Shown piece by piece: positions 23,992-33,742 of a stretch of 64,000 nucleotides of DNA; within the stretch, counting starts at the first letter, position 1, and every line of letters begins with the position of its first letter. The stretch spans positions 220,802,996 through 220,866,995 of the forward strand of contig JASDDO010000024.1 of NCBI GenBank assembly GCA_030015575.1, read 5' to 3'. The DNA comes from Agapanthus africanus (Eukaryota; Streptophyta; Magnoliopsida; Asparagales; Amaryllidaceae). The translations under genes and the position numbers were made by a program. A model generated the notes under the pieces. It saw only the letters and a program-made list of their open reading frames with translations, did not search any database and was not told the DNA's origin.

Positions 23992-25167
23992 TTACGAGGG
24001 TGGATTGTAAGGACACTCTTCGGTCAAGTGGGAAGGATCAGAACAACAAGCGCAGATGGTACGAAGGGGGAGAACAGGGGCAGGAGTAGGAGCAGAGAAT
24101 TTGCTCTCTATCGCTTCAAGCTTTCTTGTTATAGCAGCCATTTCAGCTTTCATCGCAATAGAGACGTCGAGTTGGTGGATTCCTACCCTAGACTGACCGG
24201 TAGAAGTGGAGGTAGAAGAAGAAGAAGTCGGTCTGGTGCTCTCCCACTGTAGCGTTTGCTCCGCAAGATCGTCAAAGAACTGCCACGCTTCCTCGTCAGA
24301 TTTCGATAGGAAGTGGCCCTGACAGATGGTTTCCAGCAACTGCTTCGTTGCTGGGTTCAGTCCCTCGTATAAGGTTTGGCAGAGCTGCCATTTCTCTATA
24401 CCGTGGTGAGGACACTGAACAAGAAGGTCTTTGTACCGGTCAAAGCACTTCCAGAAGGGTTCAGAAGGAAGCTGGGAGAATTGGTTGATTTCATTTCGAA
24501 TTCTTGCGGTCTTATGATTTGGATAGAATTTTTTTAGAAACGCTTTAACAAACTCGTCCCAGCTGGTGATTGAGTGGGAAGCGGTGCTATACAGCCATTT
24601 TTCAGCGAGATCGCATAAAGTGAACGGAATGACCCGTAGACGTATAGCATCGTCCGACAGCTGGGTTGTTTTCATCATGGCACAGACATTTTGAAATTTG
24701 TTGATGAAGATATAGGCATCTTCAGTTTCGAGCCCATGAAAACGTGGAAGCATGTTGATGAAATGGGGATTAATTTCAAAGTTGTCCCCATTGGCCGGAG
24801 GAAGAGAAAGGCAGGTGGGAAGTGCAGAACGGGTGGGGTAGAAACGATCCTGGAGCGCAATTCGCTGCGGCGCTACAACAGGCGGAGGTGGTGGAAGATT
24901 GGTCTCCGTAGGAGGTGGAGCCATTCCAGCAGTGGTCAAAGAGATGTTCGGATTAAATCCCGACATCGCGGAAGAAGAGGTTGGTGAAGGTGAAGGTGAA
25001 GGTGAAGATGTATGAACAGAATTCCGGTCAACGTCGGAGTTGGCAGACAAAGGAAGGGGTGAAAGAGGAGTGGACGGAGTATCGACTTCGGAGTCGATCA
25101 CGTAGTCGGTCGCGACTAACGTAACGCGGACTAGACGGGCGCTAGTGTCCCGAGTCCAAGCGGACAT
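23992..25167 (-). pseudogene. Athila F gag
   Basis: Gag of 391 codons from ATG 25165-25167 to TAA 23992-23994. Ser/Pro-rich N-terminus, then the Athila capsid core at about 24760-24240 (segments LCDLAEKWLYS, FLKKFYP and NQFSQLPSEPF), ending in a zinc knuckle C-X2-C-X4-H-X4-C at 24055-24010. The TAA comes only a few codons after the knuckle, and the same frame then runs on for 1100 codons of pol. Usually gag and pol are one frame in Athila. The stop could be a point mutation, or, since it lies exactly at the gag-pol boundary, a recoding site; neither is shown. Confidence 0.85.
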
Positions 25168-26245
25168 ACACTAAACGAGTTTAGTATAGTCAAAGCGGAG
25201 AAGGTGCGGGTAAGAAAACGTCAATGGAGAAAGGCGATGGGTGGTGGGTGAAAATGGATTTGGCGACAAAAGGGCAAGTTTTTATAAAAGTTTTTGATTT
25301 TTTTTTTTTTTTTTGGAAAGAGATTTACAGAAGTATGTACGGAAATACGGCTTAAGCAATCACAAACAAGATATGCACAATCACACCTAGATCTACGGTC
25401 GCCTAGGTCTACTAGACCTGCTCCTGAACTTGATTTTCGAAGTTAAACAGTGTCGAGAAACAGGCTTAAAAATACACCGATCACGGGGCCAGGTAAGTGC
25501 AGAGATAAGGGGAGGTTGTCCAACGCTTTCGCGAAGTTCCTTAATTAAATAACCCTTTCTCTTTCGGCGGTTGCGCCTTTAACACTTTCCTAGACACCCC
25601 GTAAACAATGTACGGTTAAGCGAGGTTCTAAACACGGTTTATCTTCTCCTAATGAGCGTGAAGTCCTTAGGGCTGAAGTCTAGTATTTTTTAATTTACAA
25701 TGGACAATGCATATGCTTTAGTGATTTTTGGGGTCCTGGGAAGGGTGATGAAATCCCCACCCAATCTGGATTGGTTTCAAGCCCCTTAAGTCCGTATTAA
25801 AGAATGCAAAACAGTAACAAATCAACTGCAAACAATTTTTATTTGCGGCGCAAAGAATCCTGCACAAGAACAGTTTATTGGAAGGGGGAGAAGAGTTTGC
25901 GCAAAGAAGGCTGCAGAAAACACAGTTCAGTGGAGTTCAGAGGAGTGGAGAGAGGCAGAGGGACTTACAGAGATTTTTGCCGTAGACCGGATGCTTCGTT
26001 TTTGTCCGTCGCGGTGTAGCCGTGAAAATGTGGGTCTATCTTCCCACGTCTTTGGCACTGTACTTGAACTCCGTATTATCCGACGTCTTTGGCGCCGATC
26101 TTGAACTCCGTATTTTCCTGCGCACTTGCACAAAAACTAATCAAGAATAACAAGATGGTTTTTTTTACAAAGTATGTATTTTTTTTTCGTTTTTTTTTAT
26201 ACTTACAAATTAACCCGAAATTACACAAGGAAATAAACTACCGTC
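25168..26245 (-). other. Athila F leader between primer site and gag
   Basis: Non-coding leader of about 1.1 kb. It contains T-rich runs (25285-25314, and 26158-26202 in plus view), and at 25487-25632 a conserved block also present in the leaders of Copia A and B. I see no gene. Confidence 0.7.
25487..25632 (-). other. Leader block shared by Athila F and Copia A/B
   Basis: On the minus strand this block matches B 52837-52990 over its whole length, with a 29-nt identical run (25526-25554 against 52914-52942). It includes the 8-bp palindromes TTAATTAA and TTCGCGAA. A hairpin GGCG-CAAC-CGCC (25566-25577) stands where A and B have GGGGC-TAC-GCCCC. It lies about 320 bp before gag. Confidence 0.75.
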
Positions 26246-26263
26246 TCCCCGGCAACGGCGCCA
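26246..26263 (-). other. Primer-binding site of Athila F (tRNA-Asp type)
   Basis: Minus strand TGGCGCCGTTGCCGGGGA, two bases inside the 5' LTR. This is the sequence typical of Athila elements, complementary to the 3' end of tRNA-Asp. Confidence 0.9.
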
Positions 26264-26265
26264 TT

Positions 26266-27842
26266 TGATTGTTTGGATACGTGCGTGTTCAAGTTCAGTT
26301 TAAAATACCGCAATCAAGACGGTTTCGCTTGTAGCTAGCCGGTTGAGTACGGGTCGTCCGCAGGGAGATGGTTGTCTTTTTCAAAGTGTTTTAACGAGTT
26401 AAGTCCTGTTTTCAGATTTTGTTGTGGTTATCTAAGTGTAAGTTGATATTTAAAGAGAGCTTGTTAGGGTTAGGATTAGGTTAGTTTGAGTTAGGAGTCT
26501 CCACATCTTTCGTTGCCCACTTAATATCGGTGTTACGGTAATCGGCAACAACGGGGATTAGCACGACTATGAAGGAACTTGCGAGTATAAGCTAGGCTTT
26601 CCAACGCATAGTCCTTCCTTTTGGTGCTTGTCCGTCCGTTCTTGGCTCTTATCCATAACCTCCGGTTGATTCAACCACAACCGGTCTCACTACGGAATCA
26701 CCGCTATCATGTAGGATAGGGTGCCGTAAGGAGCGGATTGTGGTTCAATTAACGGGAGTTGATTTAAGTTGTTGGGCAAGGAAAGAGTGAGAGAGATTTC
26801 CTTCTCTCAAACTTCCCTTATCCTACCCTAACAAGTAGAAAACTACTCACACTTCATAATACGGAAAAATAAAACAACAAAAGAGGAAGATAGAAAGAAG
26901 GAGATTAGAAGAATACGACTAACTATTTGCGACCTCACCTTGGCGAGGATCAAGCGTAAGTATCATTGTCGTATGTAAGGATAAAGAAAAAGAAAGAAGA
27001 AAGAAACAACAAGGAAATAACAACAACTACTTAACGAATTTAAAGTTACAACAAGCATAAATATAAGGAGACAAGCATGATAATAAAATGGTCTTCTTTA
27101 TTCATCACTCTTCACTCAAAAGCTCACTTACAAATTTAATGGAGAAGAGGTGAGAAGAGGAAGAAGAACATGTAAACTAAAACTAGGCAAAATGAAATAC
27201 AAAATTGGACCCTTTCCTTCACAGAATTCTGGGGTATTTATAGGCTGGAAAATGAGAATCTAGGGCAACCATACGGGCACATACAAAAGGACCAAACTAC
27301 CCCTGAAAACCCTAGCTGTTTCGCGCCAATATGGCCGCGGAAGGGCGGCCAAACCCCCCCTTTGGCCGCGCTTCCGCGGCCTTATAGTTGAATTGGGTCT
27401 AGGGGTTTTTGGTGGGACCCTGGTTTGCCGTGCTCTTTATTCTGGTACATATAGTTTCTCATAATTTCTTCACGAATTTTCCAGAATTTCTGTTGAGGGA
27501 AAGGTGGACTTTTTGTCAAGATTTTGTCATGATTGCCTCGAGCTCCGCGTAGATCTCTTGGATTTTGTGCTACCATTGAGCCTTGTGCATGAAGGTGACA
27601 TTGATTTGACATTTTGTCTTCCTAAACTGGTCTCTGGCAACATACGGATGACGAGCGGAGACCGTGTTTTCTCAGTGGTTGGAAGGAACCCGGATTTTGT
27701 TGTGTTTTCCATGAATTTCACCGTTTTAGAACCGAGAACCTGTATCCTGCAATTGACTAGCAAACACGGCTCAAGAGTATCTACCGATATGCAATGTGAC
27801 AAAAATTGGGCGGTATGAAAATGCAAAAATCTGATATGAACA
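26266..27842 (-). repeat. 5' LTR of Athila F
   Basis: Right-hand copy, 1577 bp, almost identical to 16027-17603. It drives leftward transcription of F; the minus-strand TATA box TATAAATA is at 27235-27242. Confidence 0.95.
27235..27242 (-). promoter_or_regulatory. TATA box of F 5' LTR
   Basis: TATAAATA in the minus-strand context CCTATAAATACCCC, about 600 bp into the LTR from its right-hand start. Confidence 0.7.
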
Positions 27843-28854
27843 CCTTCAGGACTCCTTTGGGTATATTCTGCTACAAGGTGATGACCTTCGGTCTAAAGAA
27901 CGCCGGTGCCACCTATCAGAGGGCCATGACGAAGATCTTTGATGACCTTATACATGAAATTGTTGAATGTTATATCGACGACCTCGTGGTTAAAAGTAAA
28001 TCATACGAGGAGCATCTCGAGCACCTAAAGACCGTATTTCAACGCCTTCGACAATACAACTTGAAGATGAACCCTCTCAAGTGTGCATTCGGAGTTTCCT
28101 CGGGCAAATTCCGGGGATTCATCGTCCGACACCGAGGTATTGAGATAGATCCGTCAAAGATCAAGGCGATCATGGAAATGCCCTTGCCAAGAACTCTCAA
28201 ACAACTGCGGTCTCTCCAAGGGAAGCTCGCGTATATACGGCGATTTATAGCCAACCTTTCGGGCAAGTGTCGTCCTTACAGCCACCTGATGAAGAAGGGA
28301 ACCCCGTTCTTCTGGGACCAAAAATGTCAAAGCACGCTGACGAGATCAAGCAATACCTGCAGAACCCGCCAGTATTGGCTGCTCCGGTCAAAGGAAAGCC
28401 CCTCATCCTTTATACAACCGCCCTCGAAGGTTCATTAGGTGCATTATGGGCACAAGAGAACGATCAAGGGAAAGAAATAGCACTCTATTATTTGAGTCGA
28501 GTTCTACTGGGGGCAGAAAGCAACTACTCCCCCATTGAAAAGCATTGCCTGGCGTTGATCTTCTCGATAACAAAGCTCAGGCACTATGCGTTGGCGCATG
28601 AGGTCCGTCTCATTTCGAAGGTGGACCCTCTTAAATATTTAATGTCAAAGGCCATATTGACGGGGCGACTCGCTAAATGGGCCCTGCTCTTGATGGAGTT
28701 CTCGATAACGTATCAACCTCTCAAGGCAGTGAAAGGCCAGGCCATCGCCGACTTTCTCGCTAAGCATCCAATACCTGCCGACTCTCCTTTGAATTGTGAG
28801 CTGCCAGATGAACATGCGTTTGACGCGATCGACGGAGGTGATACCCGATAGGAG
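27843..28854 (+). pseudogene. E reverse transcriptase C-terminal part and first RNase H
   Basis: Continuation of E's RT after F: FRTPLGIFCYKVMTFGL at 27846-27895, active site Y-I-D-D at about 27972, RT thumb to about 28260, then RNase H at 28380-28780 ending with AIADFLAKHP. A frameshift near 28330 moves the RNase H into another frame. The usual first Asp of RNase H is replaced by Thr/Ala context (LYTTALEG). Another frame change follows near 28860. Confidence 0.85.
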
Positions 28855-30647
28855 CTCTATTTTGATGGAGCATCGTGAAGAAGCGCAAACAAAGTACGCC
28901 CATAATCAAATCGGGGGTAGGCCTCATTTTCGTAACTCCACAAGGAGGGATAATGAGCTTTGCTTTCTCCCTAACAGAGCCGAGGACAAACAATGAAGCC
29001 GAATACGAAGCTTTGATAGTAGGCCTTGAGATCGCCATCGACATGGGAATTGAAAACCTCCTCATATACGGAGACTCCCAGCTGGTCGTTAGTCAAGTAA
29101 ACGGCGACTATCAAACGTGCAAACCAGAGTTGGTGAAGTACGGCGAAAAGGTGCAGCAACTGTTGACCCAAATCCCTTCCTATACTTTGGAAAACATACC
29201 GCGCGCGGAAAACAGCAAAGACGCGTTGGCCAAGATCGCTAAGGAACTGGCTGATGAGAACCTCGATGACGTGAGAATTGCGTTACAAAGCCGTCGGGTG
29301 CTTGCCCCAACGGAAATATCTCCGGAATCACCCGAAGAGAAGGAAGCGACTGAGCAAATGGCTATGCAAATAAAAGACCGGGAAAATGCCGAGGATTGGA
29401 GGGAAATCATTATAGACTACTTCAAATACCGTCGAACGCCCGAAGATGCGTCCTCAAGACATCAGCTTATGAAACGAGCTATGTCTTTCGCCTTCGTCAA
29501 TGGTACTCTGTACAAGAGATCATTTGATTCTCTGTGGTTGAGATGTCTGGGACCTGACGAAGCGAAAAGAGTCGTTCAGGAAGTTCATGACGGACTCTGC
29601 GGTTCTCACCAAGCGGGCCCGAAGATGAAGCTGAAGATCAAACGGATGGGCTACTACCGACCCACGATGATTCAGGACTGCCTCGAATATGCGAAGCAAT
29701 GCCACTCATGCCAAATCCATGGGGACTTCATCCACCAGCATCCAAATCCACTCCATCCAACGGTGGCTAGCTGGCCATTCGAAATGTGGGGAACTGACAT
29801 AGTCGGCCCCATCGAACCAGCATCGTCCAGGGGACATCGTTTCATCCTAGCGATGACTGACTACTTCTCCAAATGGGCAGAAGCAGTACCGTTGAGAGAA
29901 GTGAAGACGGAGAATATCCTCCATTTCTTCAAGACGCACATCATATATCGGTTTGGAACTCCGCGACGGATCATCTCCGATAACGGGCCAGCTTACAGAA
30001 GCCACAAGATCAGTCACTTCGCGCAACAACACAATATAGACTGGAGATATTCCTCGGTTTATAATCCGCGAGCTAACGGTCTAGCTGAGGCCTTCAACAA
30101 GACCTTGACAAAGATCATGAAGAAAACGGTGTCCTGAAATAAGAAGGACTGGCATGAGAGGCTGCAAGAAGCTCTTTGGGCGTATCGAACTACGTTCAAG
30201 ACAGCCACGAACACAACGCCATATGCGTTGGTATTCGGTACAGAAGCAGTACTCCCCCTCGAGATAGAGTTACCCTCTCTACGAGTGGCAGTCCACTACG
30301 AGCTGACAGACGAAGAAAATGCTCACCTTCGGCTTGAGGAGCTTGATGCCCTTGATGAAACCCGGCTCATAGCGCAACAAAATCTGGAGGCCTATAAAGC
30401 AAAGATGACGTGCTCATATGAAAGATTGACCCGGCCGAGGACATTCCACCAAGGCGAACTCGTGCTAATGGTCAAAAGACCTATGATCCCCAATCGCGCC
30501 AAACAGGGAAAATTCGAGCCAAACTATGAAGGCCCGTACATCATAGACAAGGTCTACCAGGGTGGAGCCTATCTACTCATGGATATGCACGGTGAAAGGC
30601 CTTACAGACCAATAAACGGTCGATTCCTAAAGAAATACTACGCTTAG
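28855..30647 (+). pseudogene. E second (archaeal-type) RNase H and integrase
   Basis: Begins at L-Y-F-D-G-A-S (28857), the first strand of an archaeal-type RNase H, with its E in NNEAEYEAL near 28995 and D in YGDSQLV near 29070. Having this domain in addition to the ordinary RNase H is the signature of Tat elements. Integrase follows: zinc-binding H-H-C-C at about 29585-29720, catalytic D in GTDIVGP near 29797, D in ISDNGPAY near 29980 and E in NGLAEAFN near 30087. TGA at 30135-30137 interrupts the domain; the same frame resumes through the C-terminal domain to TAG at 30645-30647. Confidence 0.88.
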
Positions 30648-32374
30648 CGAGTTACTAGGTCAATGATAGATGACGAAGACTATATCCGCTCGCTATCTTC
30701 CTAAGCTCAAACTTTATAAGCAGTGGCCAGCCTTCTCCTGGACGAACCGAAACGTCCTTAAACTAATGGCGGACCGAAACGTCTTTAAACTAATGACGGA
30801 CCGAAACGTCTTTAAACTACTACCGCAGCATCCTTAGGCTGACGAGATGAATAAAAAAAAGTATATATAAAAAAATATATAAAAGAAAAAATAAAATAAA
30901 CGGTATGTCCATAAGCAAAATGGGCACGGATGAAAACCCGAAAGGGCTCCGTGAGTAAAAACAACAAGGCTACCGGCGGGTGTTCGTGAAAACCCGAAAG
31001 GGCACGACCTCGTAAAAAAAAGAGAGAATAAAAAGAATAAAAAAAACGGTATGTCCATAAGCAAAATGGGCACGGATGAAAACCCGAAAGGGCTCCGTGA
31101 GTAAAAACAGCAGGACTACCGGCGAGTGTTTGTGAAAACCTGAAAGGGCGCAACCTCGTTAAAGGACACTTACAGGGTCCTCTCGACCTTGTGATGAGAA
31201 ACCACCCGTGTGAGATCCTTACGACTCACAAGGGAGAAACACACTTAGGGATCCTCACGATTCCTAAGGAGAAAATACACTTGCGAGATCCTCACGACTC
31301 GTAAGGAGAATTCTCTTATGGGACCCTCACGGCTCATAAGATTTGAAAGTCTTAAGTTACAGAGACCTAAACATGTGCCTAAGAAACACCCTCAACCTTC
31401 GATATTGCCCTACAAGTGGTTCAATACTGACCCTTGTATACAATCCACGGGCGCGAATAAACATTTTCCTAACCAAGTCCCATCTATGACTGGGGATATG
31501 TATGCATGATGAACAACCCTTATAAGTCCTCTCGACTTACAAGGAGAAAACCCTCTTATAGGATTCTTACGACTTACAGAGGAACATATACTTAGGAATC
31601 CTCACGATTCCTAAGGAGAAAATACACCTACAAGATCCTCACGACTTGTAGGGAGAAACACCTTTGTGAGACCCTCACGGCTCATGAAGTTAAAAGCCTT
31701 AGTCGACAGGACCTTAACCCTGTTCGCTAAGCCACCTTTGTTCGACATCAACAGAGGCAAATGATGATTCGCTCCTGGCAATATCCCAGTTGTAGCGGTG
31801 CTGATGCCGAAATCAGTGTCTAATTTCAGGTTTACGCTGAAAAGCCGGCAAGCCGCACATGCATATGAAATAGCCGAAATGATGGGGCAGCATGCAATAA
31901 AAAGCAGCAAGTAAAGAAAACGTATGCATACAAAATAGCCGAAATAATTGGGCAACTCGCAATAAAAAGCAGCGAGTAAAAATAAAATAAATAGCCGAAA
32001 TGATTGGGCACCGCAAAAAATAGCCGAAATGATTGGGCAATCGCGACCTTCGCGATATAAAAGCTGAAATGATAGAGCATCGCGGAAATAAAACAATAAA
32101 AATGAATGAAACTTTTGCCCTACAGTTGAGATCACATCGATCCCTGTATACAATCCAAGGGCACAAACAAAGAGGGAACCACACTTTCCAACAAGCTCCG
32201 CCAAAAAACTAAGCCAAATCTCGACGGTTCACCAACAGCCTGGAGACAACCGCGACATTCGTCTCAATACAGCAGACGCAGTGCCAACAAACGAAGCGAA
32301 GATCAAATTCCTAGCTTCACGGTCTTGACGGTAACTTATATAAAACCTGAAAGACCACCACCACAGATCAGTTC

Positions 32375-33105
32375 AACTCAGGGAAACAAGTGTCCTTGAC
32401 GAAGAAAATCCTGATTCGCGTCGGCTCGCAGAGAAACCAGTGTCTCCGCGGGAAATTCCCGATTCGTTTCAACACCAGGGAAACTAGCGTCCTTGATGAG
32501 TGCCTCCTGATTCGCGTCGCCTCGCAGAGAAACCAGTGTCTCTACGGGAAATTCCTGATTCGTCTCAACCTCGAAGAAACCAGTGTCTTCGGCAAAATCC
32601 TTCGACTCAGGGAAACAAGTGTCCTTGATGAAGAAAATCCTAATTCACGTCGGCTCGCAGAGAAACCAGTGTCTCCACGGGAAATTCCCGATTCGTTTCA
32701 ACACCAGGGAAACAAGTGTCCTTAGCAAATTCCTCAACTCATGGAAACTAGCGTCCTTGATGAGAGCCTCCTGATTCGCGTCGGCTCGCAGAGAAACCAG
32801 TGTCTCCGCGAGAAATTCCCGATTCGTCTCAACCCCAAAGAAACCAGTGTCTTCGGCAAAATCCTTCGACTCAGGGAAACAAGTGTCCTTGACGAAGAAA
32901 ATCCTGATTCGCATCGGCTCGCAGAGAAGCAGCGTCTCCGTGAGAAATTCTCGATTCGTTTCAACCCCAGGGAAACAAGTGTCCTTGGCAAATACCTCAG
33001 TTCAGGGAAACTAGCGTCCTTGATGAGAGCCTCCTGATTCGCGTCGGCTCGCAGAGAAATTAGTGTCTCCGCGGGAAATTCCCGATTCGTCTCAACTTGC
33101 AAGAT
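32375..33105. repeat. Minisatellite of three 230-265-bp units in E tail
   Basis: Each unit opens with AGGGAAACAAGTGTCCTTGA (32380, 32611 and 32874) and contains GTCGGCTCGCAGAGAAACCA followed by TGTCTCCGCGGGAAATTCC. Within a unit, similar 120-bp halves alternate, so the array has two levels of periodicity. Confidence 0.75.
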
Positions 33106-33632
33106 GAAGCCTCAGGCAGCAGGGATTAAAAAACTTGTTTCCTGAGCAATGGGACCCTGCAAGTCGGTCTAAAACGGTCTCTTGCATACTATTCACGGAT
33201 CTTACTCTCCAAAGTCGAATTTCGACAAGAAAGGAAACAACCGCTTACGGGTCCTCTCGACTCGTAAGTGGGAAAATTCTCTTATAGGATTCTTACGACT
33301 TATAAGAGAAAACGCACTTAGGAATCCTCACGATTCCTAAGGAGGAAATACACCTACGAGATCCTCTCGATCCGTAGGGAGAAAAATCTCTATGAGACCC
33401 TCACGGCTCATAGAGTTGAAAAGTCTTAGGCGGCAGATCTGAACCTGCGGCCTAAGCCATCGTTATCGCTTGGAAAAACTAAGTTATCTGCCAACTGCGG
33501 CCTAAGCCATCGTTATCTCTTGGAAAAACTAAGTTATCTGCCAATTATGTTTATCAAGACAGCATGTTGATAATAAGAGAAGGGAGAAAGTAAAAGAGCA
33601 TACAAGACATTCAAAAAGAAAAAATGTGTATC

Positions 33633-33638
33633 TTTATT
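33633..33638 (-). terminator. AATAAA signal for E antisense gene
   Basis: AATAAA on the minus strand about 105 bp after the TAG at 33743-33745 of the antisense gene, followed by T-rich sequence on that strand. This is a plausible poly(A) signal. Confidence 0.55.
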
Positions 33639-33742
33639 GATTAACTTCAATCAAATACAAGGTGAATCGTACAAAAGAATAAAGAATGGATACATATTAT
33701 TTGAAAAAGAAAAACCTTACAAATACATTGATACAAAGGCAG

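Larger units (their letters stand above)
16027..27842 (-). mobile_element. Athila-type Gypsy element F, young insertion
   Basis: F spans 11,816 bp and is read on the minus strand. Both LTRs are exactly 1577 bp and I find only three differences (16149, 16331 and 17444 against the right copy). It is flanked by perfect CCTTC duplications at 16022-16026 and 27843-27847. It has a tRNA-Asp-type primer site, a G-rich polypurine tract, gag, protease, RT, RNase H and integrase in one frame, but no env-like ORF in the 1.7 kb after integrase. F is the youngest insertion in the window. Two nonsense codons mean it was probably copied using proteins from a relative, or acquired the stops since. Confidence 0.95.
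30648..33742. repeat. E internal tail: field of tandem repeats
   Basis: Three kilobases without a gene, built from several repeat types: 30740-30826, three 30-bp units shared with the LTR; 30901-31158, two units of 146 bp containing AAACCCGAAAGGGC; 31160-31700 and 33225-33435, strings of short hairpins of the form TTAGGAATCCTCACGATTCC; 31858-32075, five copies of an AATAGCCGAAATGATTGGGC word; 32375-33105, three units of 230-265 bp; 33441-33545, two 53-bp units. Such minisatellite tails are known from Ogre-type elements. ORFs here are repeat artefacts. Confidence 0.8.

Noticed and set aside
32375..33105. CRISPR-like array
   Set aside because: Units are 230-265 bp with diverged halves and no unique spacers, in a plant retrotransposon tail.
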